Assembly (NCBI RefSeq): GCF_000972845.2
Contig: NC_040032.1
Location: 5,165,073-5,229,072 of the forward strand
From: Larimichthys crocea
Lineage: Eukaryota; Chordata; Actinopteri; Sciaenidae
Reading direction: 5' to 3'
Length of the DNA stretch: 64,000 bases
Part shown: piece by piece, positions 1-13,175 of the stretch
Layout: each line of letters starts with the position of its first letter
Numbering within the stretch: position 1 is the first letter of the stretch
The notes under the pieces: generated by a model
Told to the model about the DNA's origin: nothing
Databases searched by the model: none
What the model saw: only the letters and a program-made list of their open reading frames with translations
Translations under genes and position numbers: made by a program

Positions 1-2062
1 GAATTTCACCCTTTAACATAAAAAAAAATCAATAGTGTGGGAAGTTCACTGTCAAACTCTATGACATCTCGGTCTCTGCTGCTTTATGCTCAGCACTCAC
101 AGATCTAGCCTCGTACTCTGCAAAACAGCTTCTGGTCAGGAAGTTAAATCCAGCCAGGACCTCCTGGTGGTCCTGTATATCCTTGCTCTGAAAGGAGTGT
201 TGTCTGCTGCAAGAATTCAGGTAAATGTGGTTCTCTTGTGGCAACATAAAACATAATTCATGTACCTAAAATGAGAAAACTTGAAGAAGCTGCTGAAAGT
301 TATCAAATAGTTTAACCACTTAAAAATTCAAATAATGTCTTCTACCTATTTAATAACATTTTAGTGATTGCATTTATGATTAGATTTCAGTTTATCAGAC
401 TGACTGTATGTACAGCCTCCCTGCTCTGTGACTGTTGATGTTCACAGATTGTGTCTCTTCTGTCAGCACTCTCATTCACATGCTGTTTTTATTGTTGTTT
501 GCTACCACGCTCCAATCGAAGCAGTGAGTGTGAACCATTTTGTTTAATTGTGCGCACAAGTCTAATCACCCTGCAACCCTGTCACAAAACTGACAAGAGT
601 AATCTATTTCTGTTAGATTCTCAATTGAAGACAAATCTCTTTTAATGGATGCTCTGAAGTGCTGCTGTTTTTGTTTTGTTTTTTTGCTTTGCAAATGTTT
701 TGTTTAATTGCGCATACAGGTCCCTACCCCTAACCTACCCTGCTCCTGAATTATCCCAGTTCCCAAAGGTGACAACAGAAAGTATCTCTATCTGTTTTTT
801 ACTCTCTGAATGGAAGATAAGTTTCCTCTATTGGCTGCTTTTGAGTGCTGCTGCTGCAGGCGAGCTCATTCACGCTCCTTCAGGGCTTCATTTAACTAAC
901 TAACAGTCTAAGCCGTGCAAATCCATCCAGCTGGAGGTGAACGGCAGAGCAAGCAGCTGTCAGATGCAAACTGGCCTCCATCCGACTGAATCCCAGGGCG
1001 GCAACAGCAGCAGCAGCAACACTGACAGAGAGGGACTGTCACAGAGAAATTGACCAGGGGGGCATTGTGACACTGAAAGGCAACTTCAAGATAGAGGTGA
1101 GGTGGGGATGATCATCTATGTTTACACTGTCATCAGTGTGCGATGTGCAGGTGGTTCCAAGCCTTGACTCTCCTGTTTATGTCCACCTCAGTCAGTAAAC
1201 TACATAGCATATTGGCATAAGCAAAGCAATTTTACTATTTTAGATTCAAGGCTACATAATCCAGGTTAATGGGCATCTGACACTGCATGAATCAGTCTGA
1301 CTCAGTTCAGAGAGATCTCAGAACATGAAGTCCATCTATCCTACATACATGAGGTAACAAAACATCTTTTCATTGGTCTTTAAGATTCTAAATGCTGACC
1401 ATAGACGGGAGACTATGCACCTTCCATATGGTTTTCAACAGACAGTGTATGCTTAATTATGAAGAATGCAGAACTGAGACAAACAACAACAGCAGAGCCC
1501 CACCAACAGACTGACACTTCTTATTCTCTTTGGAGAACAGCCTGCATGTAGATTTAAAAGAAGTCAAGATACTAGACACATGACCAGCCTTTCGACTAGT
1601 AATTCTAATAATACTGCATGATTTTACATGTTTGGAGCCTGATGCAACCACAACATTGACAGTGAATAACCAGTGATGATTTATGATTTCATACCCAAAG
1701 GCCAATATTCAGATATCTCCTCTTTGCTGTGTGATACTTCTCCGGAAATGCATACTTCTGCATACTCAACATTGTACCAGCAAATGTACGTCTGCAGCTG
1801 CACACGAACGATGCATGGTCTGTCATCATAAGAGACAATGATTTTTGACAAGCTGCTCACATCTATCACATATCTCTTTTCTGCTCCATGCATCGTCTGT
1901 CTTCCTAATAAACTTTGTGTTTCCTTCCATTTTGATGCCTCTGCTAACCTCAGAGAGGTCAAACAAAGATTCAGCTACTGTCTTAGGATGATGACATCAC
2001 ACTGAAGCAGATGAGACAGAGACATCTGTCAGGATACAAGGCTTTGGCTTCAGGGTAGGAAC

Positions 2063-2112
<50 letters not shown>

Positions 2113-3449
2113 TTGTCCTCAGAGGTTCAGCCCTCAGGTGATGGAAAGAGAACATTACTCCCTACTCCACTGTCTCAGAGCCAGAGCCTCATCCATTCTG
2201 GCATAAAGATACACACACACACACACACATTTTCTCTTTTTGTGTTTCACCTTCTCTCACATCCACTTTGTGTCCTCAGGGGGGAGAAGTTCCTATAAGA
2301 CGTCTATAACGACCCCTGGATGAGCCTCTCAGGCTTCCATATCTACTCTCTGTCCCATAAAGCTGAGGACAGCTCTGACAGAGAGCCGGGAGTCACCGCA
2401 GGCCTGCTGGATGCACTCGTAAAGAAACCTGGCAGCGCTACCTCATCACTACCAGAGTCAAAGCTGTGAATGCAGCCATCATTTAAAGTCTCTTCTTTTA
2501 TACCTGCAATGCTGGAATACAATGGCCTGCACTGCTGTCGTAAACAGAGTCTCATTTACCATTACAGGAGATGTTTCAAATCCAAAGTCTTTCATTCTAA
2601 AAAGAAATGAAGGTTAAAATAGGAAGAAATGATACACTTCATAATTGCATTTATTTACTTAAGTGCTTTTCTAATTTCCATTTTATTTTCTAGCTCTAGT
2701 GACCCAGTTTACCCACAAAAATCTAAAAAACTAAATTTTATTTGATCAATAATCAATGAAAAAGATTATGAAAACTCCCACTCGACTGCATGTGCCCCAT
2801 CACCTATTGAATATCCTACTGAACTAGACAGCAAGACAAATGATATAAAATGCCCCATACATTAAAACCTGACTTCTGTGAGAGAGGAGAGCCAAGAAAA
2901 AAAAAGAACACACATCAAGATATCATTCATTCCCTGGTACTACAATCATTGCAATTCAAATTTACAGCAATCCTCCTCTGTGCCAGGCACCATTCAGCGT
3001 TCATGTACCAAAGCTTTCAAAGTGCATCAACACTGACCTCTGAGCTCACCATGGGGATGAGCATCAGAGACCGGCAAAAACCAAATCTCTCATATTTTCC
3101 TCTTTCAAGGTCATGATTTAAACATAAAACCGCCACATGGGGGTATTTCTGTACCAGAAAAGAGATGAATATTCATGCATCCTTGGTCTATCTGTCGGAG
3201 CAAAGTTCATCAAAACGTGTCAGTAATTAATCTAATAAGCTAAAACATGATTTTACTGGACAGTACATTAAGTCTTTCTTTTTCCTTTTTTTTTTTTTTC
3301 CAGAGTGAAGTAGTGGCAAGGGGCCTGGTTATTATTATTCAAGAGGATATTATTCATCATTTTAAATCTTTAAAGCTTTTAGATGAATACAGATGAGGAG
3401 ACCCCGATGAAACTGTGGTCAAAAACTGCCAATCCTGACCGGGATGCAA
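1..3449. other. No recognised gene
   Basis: Short frames only. Apart from the CA tracts near 2.1-2.2 kb and a CAG-rich spot near 1000-1020 I see nothing I can name. Human synteny would put FSTL4 somewhere on this side, but I found no Kazal, EF-hand or Ig exon. Confidence 0.5.
2066..2112. repeat. CA dinucleotide microsatellite
   Basis: (CA)n with a few interruptions. A second, shorter (AC)n lies at about 2210-2230. Confidence 0.95.
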
Positions 3450-3824
3450 TACACTGCAAAAAAAAATGTCCCCATCTTGACATTATGTTCTACTGGTACT
3501 TACTGCACAGAGCAATTACACTTACTGACCTGTCCTGTTTCCAAAGCAAATTGAGTTTGCACATTTAAAATTCTTATATAATTAAATATTATTATGTAAT
3601 ATATGGTGTGATTGGTCAATGGTCAATGTTTGTCTTGTTTTAAGATATTTTTCTTTGCCAGATTGCAAATCTTGCTTGGTATCTAATAATATTACTATGA
3701 TAATAATAATAATAATAATAATAATTAGGCAAACACATTTTCAATAGGAATTGTCTGACTGAAATATTCAGATTTTTATGGATATGTTAGACTGTATTTC
3801 TTGACTGTATTTTTTTGCAGTGTA
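3450..3824. mobile_element. hAT-type MITE with TACACTGCAAAAA ends
   Basis: The 375-bp segment begins TACACTGCAAAAA and ends TTTTTGCAGTGTA, perfect 13-bp terminal inverted repeats of the kind common in small non-autonomous fish hAT elements. It contains an ATA trinucleotide tract (about 3698-3724). No coding capacity. I could not find a clear 8-bp target duplication. Confidence 0.65.
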
Positions 3825-6416
3825 GTGTTAATCTTCCCAGTTCTGGAACAGTGGTAGACTACATGAGTCATAGGTCCCACTTCATATTTTTAATGATGCA
3901 AACATCATTAGCACTTAGGGGTGTTTAAATAAAAAGCTATGCCCCAAGCGCCCAATGAAATTAGACAAATATCCGCAGTCAGCTCCTGAAGGTATTCTTC
4001 CTCTTGTTCTTTAATAATTCTCTCTTTTTCCACCTTTTTAGCTCGTTTACCTTTCTCTTCTTTTTTAATGATTCACTGTAAAATATTTTAATGGGAATGA
4101 GTGGAATAAAATAATATTTCATCACTCCCCAGTACAGCCCCAAAACAGTTGGGTTCCGTTTCAGTTTCAGAACTAAACATTTAAAAATAAAAAGTCACTC
4201 TAAATCGTGCTCACAAAAGCAGGGCAGTGTTTTAACTGATAAAATTCCTCAGAATTCTTTATTTCTCCTTGTTTGAAGAGTGTTTTGTTGTAACCTCTTG
4301 TGAGTCATTGTTATCTTCTCTGATAATGTTGAAAGCAATCTAAACCACGATGAAAGATAATATCCACTTCAGTTCCTACTCACACACACTGAATATAACT
4401 TTAAGCATCCTCAAGTGTACTGGCCTAAAAAAAATGGCGTCTAACTTTACAATACAAGGTGTTACTAAAAACTTTGTGGCAAATGATGGACAGACTCTAA
4501 AACTCCTTTCAAACTAAATGTGACTGGATGGCAAATCAGACTCTAACGCAGTGTCACTAAATAGGTGCTAAACAACAGTGAATGAGAAGCCTTTGACCAA
4601 ACTATTCAGTAGTAGTTAGATTAATCACATTTTAAAGCGAAAAGAAAACACGTTTTAAATTGAACTAGTTTCAAATGTTTTACAGTGTTGTGTATTTTTC
4701 TCCTCCTCTGCTCTTACCCTCCTCTCTCCTCCACACATTCTCCTATTTATATTTACTGAGGGACTCCAGCAGGTCCATTACTAGAGGTCAAGACACTATG
4801 CAGGGAAAGAGAGATTAACTCTTGGCAATTAGAAGTGAAATTCCCTGGCAATGTTTATTATCCTGCCCCCAGTCTTGTTCTGGGGCCCAGCTGGTGAAAT
4901 ATGGATGTACATTCAATATTTAACATGGGGATATCAAAGTGGGCCATAGCTTTAGAGCCAGAAAAGGGAAGAAAAATTAGGCAACTTTACCCGGGTTATT
5001 AGCAGGCATTACTCATGGGGGCGCCAAAAATCTCCAATTTCCTCAGTTTATTTCAGTGCATCAATGTTAGCAAAAACTCAAAATTTGGGATTCATGAATT
5101 AATCAAGATTTTTGCTTAATGGACATTTTAAAGCTGGGATCATCCCAATAACTGTCAATCCGATTCACATGTTTAACCAAAGGATTATGCTTATTTAATA
5201 TTGTTTTGACAATCATGTTATAAAAGAAACATAATCGCTGCCTTGATTATATTCATCAGTAATATTTTTGTAGACTAGGAAGAGCTAAATTCATGGACCG
5301 TACGAGTTGGAGAATCGACTTTGAGAATCGAGTTCTACATATGGTTGGGTTTAGAAACCAACAGTGCTTTGGTTAAGGTTACAAAAAGAATAGGTTTTGT
5401 TGAACCTTGTTACACATCAAGTCTCACTGAAGTCACTGCAGAATTTTTGTAATAAAGCATAACTAAGTGATGTGGGTAAAAATCTTTTATAATGCATTAG
5501 TTCCTATGAGAAGATATTGTACTACAAGAGTGGATATTGAGAGTAGACAAGTTGTCAGTGAACATTTTACTGATCAAAGATTTTGGGACTTGGCCAGGTT
5601 TGTAATGCTGGCATCATTGTTACAGTGTTGATCAGGTGGACTAAGCCAGAACAGAGATGCATGGAGAAGGTGAGTTAAGTCACATTTATTGTAAGGAAAG
5701 AGAGAAGTGGAGCTGGAGAGGCAAAGAGAAGTTGTCTGGCAGAAACAGAGAGGTGACAGTGGAGGGCAGAGCCAGGCCAGGCTGGATACAGTAGATGAGA
5801 GTGAGTGGCGTGGGCAAGCTGGAGTTACCTTGGGGATTAGCAGGCAGGCGAGCAAGGAAGCAAGGCAAGATGAGGAATGATCCTGAAGCACAAGGGAAAG
5901 AAGAGCAGCGGCAGGCTCGGAATCAACACAATGAATTAATTTATTTAAAATTATTGTGGTTTGGGTTAAAATAAATGTCGAATTACTTATGCATCCAAGA
6001 ATAACATGGCAGAGGTACCAGCATCCTAGTAGTGAGGGTCACAGGCGAGCTGCTATATTTGATGATTTGGGTATGAAACCAAAATTATAACCCAGATTAA
6101 GACTCCACTTTTACAGTGCAGTATGGGATTATTTCAGATCATTAGATACAGTATAATAATTCTTACTAGACATAAAGACAACACTACAAAACCTGATTTA
6201 ATTCTGGTGTGTCCATCAGGTACTAAACACACCTCATTTAGATAATTACGTCACTGAATTCAGGTTATCAGGTGTGGATAATTGATAAAAACAGATAAAA
6301 ACATACAAAACCACCAGTACTGTGATTTCATTTAGTCTTAATGGGACAATACAACCACATTAGAATAATTTAAATATACTATGGGGAGACAAATTGCAAA
6401 AAAATAACATTTAACT

Positions 6417-6419
<3 letters not shown>
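3825..6419. other. No recognised gene; possible repeat at 5.6-5.9 kb
   Basis: Mostly AT-rich unique-looking sequence. The purine-rich stretch 5620-5930 has the style of a teleost interspersed repeat also hinted at near 11170-11290 (both contain a T-rich 'ttattgt' followed by GGC/CAGG-rich text), but I cannot assign a family. Confidence 0.3.

Positions 6420-6486
<67 letters not shown>
6420..6486. repeat. AT dinucleotide microsatellite
   Basis: Almost uninterrupted (AT)n of about 67 bases with one phase break in the middle (…ATATATAATATATA…). It is self-complementary and may extrude as a cruciform. Confidence 0.95.
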
Positions 6487-6490
<4 letters not shown>

Positions 6491-7111
6491 TTTTAACACT
6501 CTTCCCATAGTGATTGACTTTCAACTCTGCGTTCCATTATTTATTTATTTATTTTTTTAAATTGCGGAGGTTAATGGATGAATTTATTCATGTAGTTCTT
6601 CTTTGTCACTCTTTTTCTGTCTGTCATTCGTTCTCTCCTCCATAGTCTCTCTTGTCCTCAGCACTTATTTTGACTCCTATGATGAAACAGTTCTTCAGCT
6701 TGTTGAAGGGGCGACTTGACACAGAATGCTTAAAAGGCACACAAAACTCTCCAATGTATAAAGGCCTATTTTTCCCCTTTATATGCACTTTTATGTGCAT
6801 CTCTGTGTCTGTGTGTGCGTGAGCGCAGTTTTCTGTATAGAATATACTACAGACCCTTTCCAAAAAGTGTACTTATTTCCATAAGTCCATTAAAAAGGTT
6901 AAACTTTCATAGATTATAGATTCAGGGCCCACAATTTAAACGATTTTAAGTATTTGTTTATTTTCACATATTTTGGGCTTCCAGCTCAAAAAACCCATGA
7001 AAAAAATTACTTCTCAGTTTTTGCAGAAAAAAATAAATAAAAAGAAAGAAAGAAATTAGGATCACATCAAATCAATCAAAAGATGGTACTTTCTAAACGA
7101 TATGTCAATGT

Positions 7112-7830
7112 TCAATACTTGGTTGGGAATCCCTTTGCCTTAATCACTGCCTCGATGCGCCATGGCTTTGGGTCACTCAGCCTGTGGCATTGCATGGGAG
7201 TTATGGAAGCCCAGATTTCCTTGATGCTTGCTGTCAGCTGTTTTTGGGTCTGGATTTCTTGATAATACCCCATAGATTCTCAATGGGGTTTAGGTCTGGC
7301 GAGTTGGCTGGCCAATCAAGCACTGTGAGGCATGGGCATTAAACCAGGTTTTGGTGCTTCTGGTGGTATGGGCAGGGGCCAGGTAACCAGGTTTTGGTGC
7401 TTCTGGTGGTATGGGCAGGGGCCAGGTCCTGCTGGAAGATGAAATCTGCATCTCCATACAGATCCTCAGCAGAAGGAATCATGAAGTCCTCTAAAACATT
7501 CTGGTAGAGACATTCTGGTAGACTGTTGCGGTGACCTTGGATGTAAGAAAGCAGAGTTTACCAACCCCTGCACCGGACATTGCACCCCAAATCATGACTG
7601 ACTGTGGATATTTCACACTCTACCTCAAGCACCTTGGTTTCTGTTCCTCACCCGTCTTCCTCCAAACCCTTGGACCTTGATTCCCGAATGAAAGGCACAC
7701 TTTACTTTCATCGGAAAAGAGGACTTTGGACCATTGGCCAACAGTCCAGTCCTTCTTCTCCTTGGCCCAGTTGAGATGCTTCCTACGTTGGCTCAGGCTC
7801 AGAAGTGGCTTGACAGTTGGATTGAGAGAA
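7112..7830 (-). pseudogene. Tc1-like transposase pseudogene, N-terminus missing
   Basis: The reverse strand reads as a Tc1/mariner transposase with frameshifts and stops: KPLLSLSQRRKHLNWAKEKK, then WSKVLFSDESKVCLSFGNQG, RVWRKTGEEQ, SVMIWGAMSGAGV, FIFQQDLAPAH, IENLW, and the usual C-terminus IEAVIKAKGFPTKY with stop at 7114-7112. The first catalytic Asp (FSDES), the second (QQD) and the Glu (IENLW) are all recognisable. The DNA-binding N-terminus and one terminal repeat are absent on the right. A 43-bp segment is duplicated head to tail (7342-7384, 7385-7427), which breaks the frame. The 3' flank to about 6850 may belong to the same element. Confidence 0.85.
7342..7427 (-). repeat. 43-bp tandem duplication inside the Tc1-like pseudogene
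   Basis: Two identical 43-bp units (7342-7384 and 7385-7427) starting AACCAGGTTTTGGTGC. The length is not a multiple of three, so the duplication itself shifts the transposase frame between the second catalytic Asp and the Glu. Confidence 0.9.
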
Positions 7831-7839
7831 TGAAAGGTT

Positions 7840-10800
7840 AGTGGGGATGGGGATCAAAACCCTCAGTGCTATGGACCACATCTATGCAAGATTATGTTAC
7901 TGCATTAGATACAGCCTGGTACAAAAAACAGTTTTGGTCTCTGGAGCTAATTTCTACATTCATAACAACTGTACTGAGGCTGAATTTCTATTTAACTCAC
8001 CTGTTCAGATTATATTAAGGCTTGAAGTTATGCATTATTAACAGTGTGACTGTTGTGATTGACACAGGTGGGTGGGGTGCCATCACAGGGGGCTTATTTA
8101 AGCAACCAGGCTTCTTTTTAACTCAGCTCAACCTACCCTCCACGTCTTTGTCCATTTTTGATTTAGTGAGGAGCCAGACGAGGCAGGACTGCCAAGATGT
8201 GTGTGTGATACCTTTTGGTTAATTCAGTTTTTTAATATAAAAAAATAGGATTCTCCAAGTGATATTCTTTTAATTTCGTTTTTTTATTATTATTATCATT
8301 TTTCTGCTAATTTCTATTTTCTAAGTTCTAAGTTTACTGCAGCAGTTGTAATACTTGACATTGACATTTCATGGCAGGAGAAGCATGGGTGTTACTAATA
8401 ACATTAATGATAATTCAGTACCATGTAGGTGTGTGAGTCATGTCAGTGAAAATGAATGCCATTACTAACATTATTAGCAGCACCTGTGTATGTCAAGCCA
8501 TGTCACGCCATGTGAGGAAAGGTCTCTGAAATGTACTTAAATGAAAACTTGAACTAAATGTAACATTCATCAACTAAAATTCAACATTGTACCTACCATA
8601 TGAGAAAAGTACCACTTCCACAATCTTGCCAGATAGAAATGGTTTAACTTTGTTCAGTGGCATTGTGGGATCAGTCGGTATAATTATGTTTAAATTAACT
8701 GACAGAACCACTACCATTATTCTGTGTGTCTGTAAGGTGATCCAGCCACTGCCACCAGACCCAAGCAAACCCGGTGTGATACCAATTTTCCTCACTGATG
8801 TTCTTGCAGCTTTTCAGCTCTGTCTTGAATTCTATATTCTGAGAACCTTTTTGAGTTAGAGAGTCCAAACAGCCTGTAGTCCTTCTCAACAATCAGAAGC
8901 AATGTCACGCCAAGCCTGTAGTAATGCTACACTTTAAAAAAAAATAAATCTTTTAACACATAAGAAAGAGATTCTTACACTTAGAAAGTGCAAAATGGCA
9001 GTAGCTCTGATGACAAACTCAAAACGAATCAATCATTTTACATCTGTGCTTACTTTGTCTGCCATTGGATGCTAAGCAAGTAGAGTGCAGTTTGTTTGTT
9101 ATAAATCATCTCTCTGTTCTTGCTGCTGTTAATGAGTGCAGTATCACAGAACTATTCAGTACATGTGCTGTAAAACCAAAACTGTCAGCTGAAAGAGACA
9201 CAGAGCTGCACAGCTGATAGAATTCTCTTGAGGTTTGTTACTGAAAGCACCATTTGATTCATTGTTCATGTGAAAACTTTTGTTTTTTTTTTCATCTTGA
9301 GTGTCACCATTGTCCTAATTTATCATTTCATTTTTGCTGTGCGTGCCTTCCATTTTCATTTTGCATTGCTGTGTGGAAAATGTTCTATAAGTATGGATTT
9401 ACTATGGCTATGTATTTGGATAGAATTGCAACACAGCTTTCTTGATTACAGCTGATAAAGCATGTTGATGATTAATTTTTACATCGAAGTCTTCACCTAC
9501 AGAGTAGATATGCAAAAGAATCTACATTTTTTAGGATATATATATATTATAAATAAGATCTTGCAGCTCTTTAATGACATTATTTTACAGTCATGTACTT
9601 TGTCATCGTACTCTGTTCCACCTGCGTATATGTATAATATGTTCCTTCCTTCCATGCTGGTCTAATCCCTTTAGCTCTGCGAACTTCTTACCCACTGAAA
9701 CAGATTTCTTGCCCCTAACATGTAAGGCAACATGCAGTGGCACACTATCTGTCCATAGCCATGTAAGCTCACACAGTCGTCCATGGCAGGTACACCACAC
9801 TGTTTGCCCCCAGAAGATGGAATTACCCAGACAGCCATGGAGCGCTCCAGATGGGGGAAGAGGTGAATCGTAATGCTGTTTACATCAACACCATGCTGCC
9901 GCTACTGCCACTGCCTCACCACGCCAAAGATTAACTTAATCTCATGTCACAACTGTAGTGGAAACGATGCTTCCAGAAAGCTTATTTCAACAGAGGATTT
10001 TTCAAAAAGAAGGGGAGGGGGGAGAAAAAGCAGCTCGGACTTCTTTAAGTAGACTGTATCCAAGCGTAAAGTGAATTTCCTCCCACAATAAAAAGCGTGT
10101 AGATAGTGCTGCTCAGGTGGCGGGGGGCATGCGAAATAAATGCATGGCGTGTCTCTGTCTTTCTCTCTCTCTCTCTGCATTTCTTTTGTTCAGTGAAGAT
10201 ACAGACTCCTGTTTCCTGAATTTGCATTTATATTCCTACATCCTAGAAACCCAAATCTGAGTCAGTAGCTGTTGTCTTCTTGAGGGCACAGTGTTTTCCG
10301 GACAGTGAATAATCTAACCTAACCACTGAGTAATGATACAGCATTTGTTCACTGTTCCATCTTCTTTGCTTGTCCACAATAGTGCTCTTGCCCCAAATCT
10401 TCCTCTTCTTTTACTCTTGAATTCCTCTCAGCTCCAAAACTCATTTTTCCTTCATTTTCTTCAAACTTTGATCCTATTTCTGCTTCAGAATCTCATTCTG
10501 TCATGTCAACCACTTCATACGGTATATTCCTCCGCTTTCCTCCCTTTCCCTCATTTCTCTCCTTATTTCCAAACTATCTCCTTTTTCTCTTTACTCTCTG
10601 TCTGCTTCCCTTTACAGCTCCTCTACTTTCACCATCATACTGATTTCACCTCCTTCACCACTTCCTCTCCATCTTTGCCCTCACCTTGCTTTACAGCTCT
10701 CTCCCACAGAAACAGATGAAAATACTACTCCCACTCGTCCTTTCCCACCCATGAATTTTTCTTGCCTTTTACCAAACTCCAGGACATCGTAAGGCAGCCA

Positions 10801-12950
10801 TTTATCACGGTGGCGGAGCTAAACCACGTGGCCCGAAAGTATTGAGGCGGTCATAAATCTGAGACGCGTGGGGGGGCATGTTTCAGTCTGTGCAGGAAAG
10901 GGTCAGGAAACATTCAGCACCATGTTCACCGTGACAGGACTGCAGATGGCATATAGAGTTTGGCTCGAATCCAGAGCTAATTAGTGGCATGTGAATTTTA
11001 CCAAAGCATAAGCAGGAATCTGATCTTCATCTGCTGCTCAGCATTCATGGTAAACAGAGAGGATGTGTTGGAAAGCGTGCCATATAATCACATACAGTAG
11101 ATAGAATACGTTGTTTCAATGACCACTAGTAGCACTACAGAGCAATGGGTTCATGTATGTGCTCGTTGTTAAGGGCTAGATAGGAACCCAGATGCGGACA
11201 CACAAAGAAGCAGATGAACGAAGTTAAACCAGTTTATTGTTCTTAAAGGCTGGGTTTGGTCAGGGGCCAGGCAGGGAGGCGTGGCAGAGGCAAATGTAAC
11301 ACTCGTATCATGTACATGGACACATATGCTTAAGTGTAATGCAATACACAGGGTTTCTACCATAATCAGATTGTTTTGCAGGTTGAAACTTGGCAGCAAT
11401 TTGTCAATTGAGAGAGTAAAGAAGATTGCTATCATGCATGCAAACAATACACAATTTAAAATATCCAAAATTTCTTGCAAACATTTTTTTTTTTTTGCAT
11501 ACAAAACTTTGTTTATAAAACTATGTTTGCAAGGAAAATACAGGATACCTTTAACTTCAACTTGCCTTGTGTTAACTCAACCAAAACATGCAAATACTGT
11601 GTGATGTTTGCACAGTACCTGCAGGTTGCATCTTAACACAAAATCAATGATGAATACAACTTAGTTTACTTTGTGTATATTTTTTAAATAGAAACACCTG
11701 CTATTTATCTAATTGTTTACTGTGTAATTCCAGTCTCTCTCTTATAAATAACTTACATGCAAATGAAACCAAAGGTAAAAAAATAAATAAATAAATAAAT
11801 GTCTCCCTGTTTCCCTGTAACCATCCTGGATACTTGCCACAAGGCAAGAAGCACAGCAGCAGCAGCAACAGCATGAAACTTTCTTAGCATGAATGGAGCA
11901 AATCCTTCAAGTTCAGCCAGAGAACTCAAGATGCATTCATGTTTTCGCTCTGCTATGCTCATTTGCCACAAAAACTGCTTTAAAAGCTATCACAGCCCGG
12001 TGTATGCTTGCAGGGAGTAAAGAGGTTAGAACACAAATGCCAAATGTCAGCACTGTTCGTATTACAGTGTTCACATACAATATCTGAAAAACTGAAAATA
12101 CAGTTTACAGACAGATCATTTATATGCTGGGGTACTGAGCAGTGAAAAAGTGTAAACAGCCATTTTCCCAAATTGCAGAAGACATCATCTTCAAAAAAAC
12201 ATTATGAACCGCACACTTTATTAGAATATCTAATTACCTTTTAATCTTTCTCAATAACCATAGGACCTAATGTAAATTAAGGATACTATATAACACTGGT
12301 CCTTGTCCTGTGGTTGGAAATTTTCTCCCTATATTAGCTCTGTGTCTACTGTGTGTCCTCTTCATTATGTGTCTCAGCTAACTACTCCATCCTGAGTACT
12401 TAAGCAGAAGTGAGAGCTCTCACATTACATGGAGAACAGAAATGAGAGTCAGCAGCTGAATGCCAACCAGTGGATTAAACATGATAATGATGTTAGAGCT
12501 GGGACCAGCATCTGAAGTGAACACTGATTAACATGAAACCATGTGGGTAGTTAGGACACCAGTAACCCTTCTGAGGATCTCTTAATCACACACGAAAGTA
12601 AAATGCACACACTGTACCATATGTTCTCATTCAGTTGATGAAGTACCGACAACTGTTTCTAATAGATTCACAGATATAATACTGTGTTCATAATAGTGTG
12701 TTTGTTTTTCTTGTCTTCTATACACACAGCAGGAGTGGAAGGAAACAAAGTGCATTTGCTCTCATTACTGCAACAATGACATTTTTGTGTACCTTTACTT
12801 ATTGTAGTGTTTTTAAAAATCAGCATTTTTACTCAAGACCCAGCAGTTTGTGAATAGTATAGAAATGCACAATAATTAAATAAAAATAAGAATTATGTCC
12901 TTATGACCTCAGCACAGCTAAAGAAAAGCTTGCATTTTCATTAAAATGTC
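7840..12950. other. No recognised gene
   Basis: No spliced or intact coding region recognised. 10330-10720 is a pyrimidine-rich strand-asymmetric tract whose long open frame is a composition effect. An AAAT tract lies at about 11777-11800. Confidence 0.5.
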
Positions 12951-13175
12951 CAGTGTGTAAGATTTAGGGGGCTTTATTTACAGAATATGGCAGAAAGGGA
13001 ATATGATATTTATAAATATGTTTTAATGAGTGTATAATCACATGAAAAATAAGAATTGTTATTTGAAGATATGTTTTTGTTAGCTTAGAATGAGCCTTTT
13101 ATATCTACAGATTTATATCTCCTCTTCAACGGTGTCCACCATGTTAAACTGCCATGTTTCTACTGTAGCCCAGAA
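12951..13175 (+). repeat. Dispersed teleost repeat, copy 1 (CAGTGTGTAAGATTTAG family)
   Basis: Begins CAGTGTGTAAGATTTAGGGG and shares with the copies at 21.6 kb and 59.75 kb the blocks 'aaaataagaattgtt', 'gagccttttatatct' and 'ccatgtttctactgtagccc'. Family behaviour fits a non-autonomous DNA transposon; the right end of this copy is lost. Confidence 0.6.

Noticed and set aside
2343..2500. Possible coding exon (forward text SLSHKAEDSSDREPGV)
   Set aside because: Open only over about 55 codons, with no matching family and no splice partners that keep frame.
10333..10719. 128-codon open frame
   Set aside because: It lies in a pyrimidine-rich tract; the Leu/Ser/Phe-rich translation is a composition effect and matches no family.
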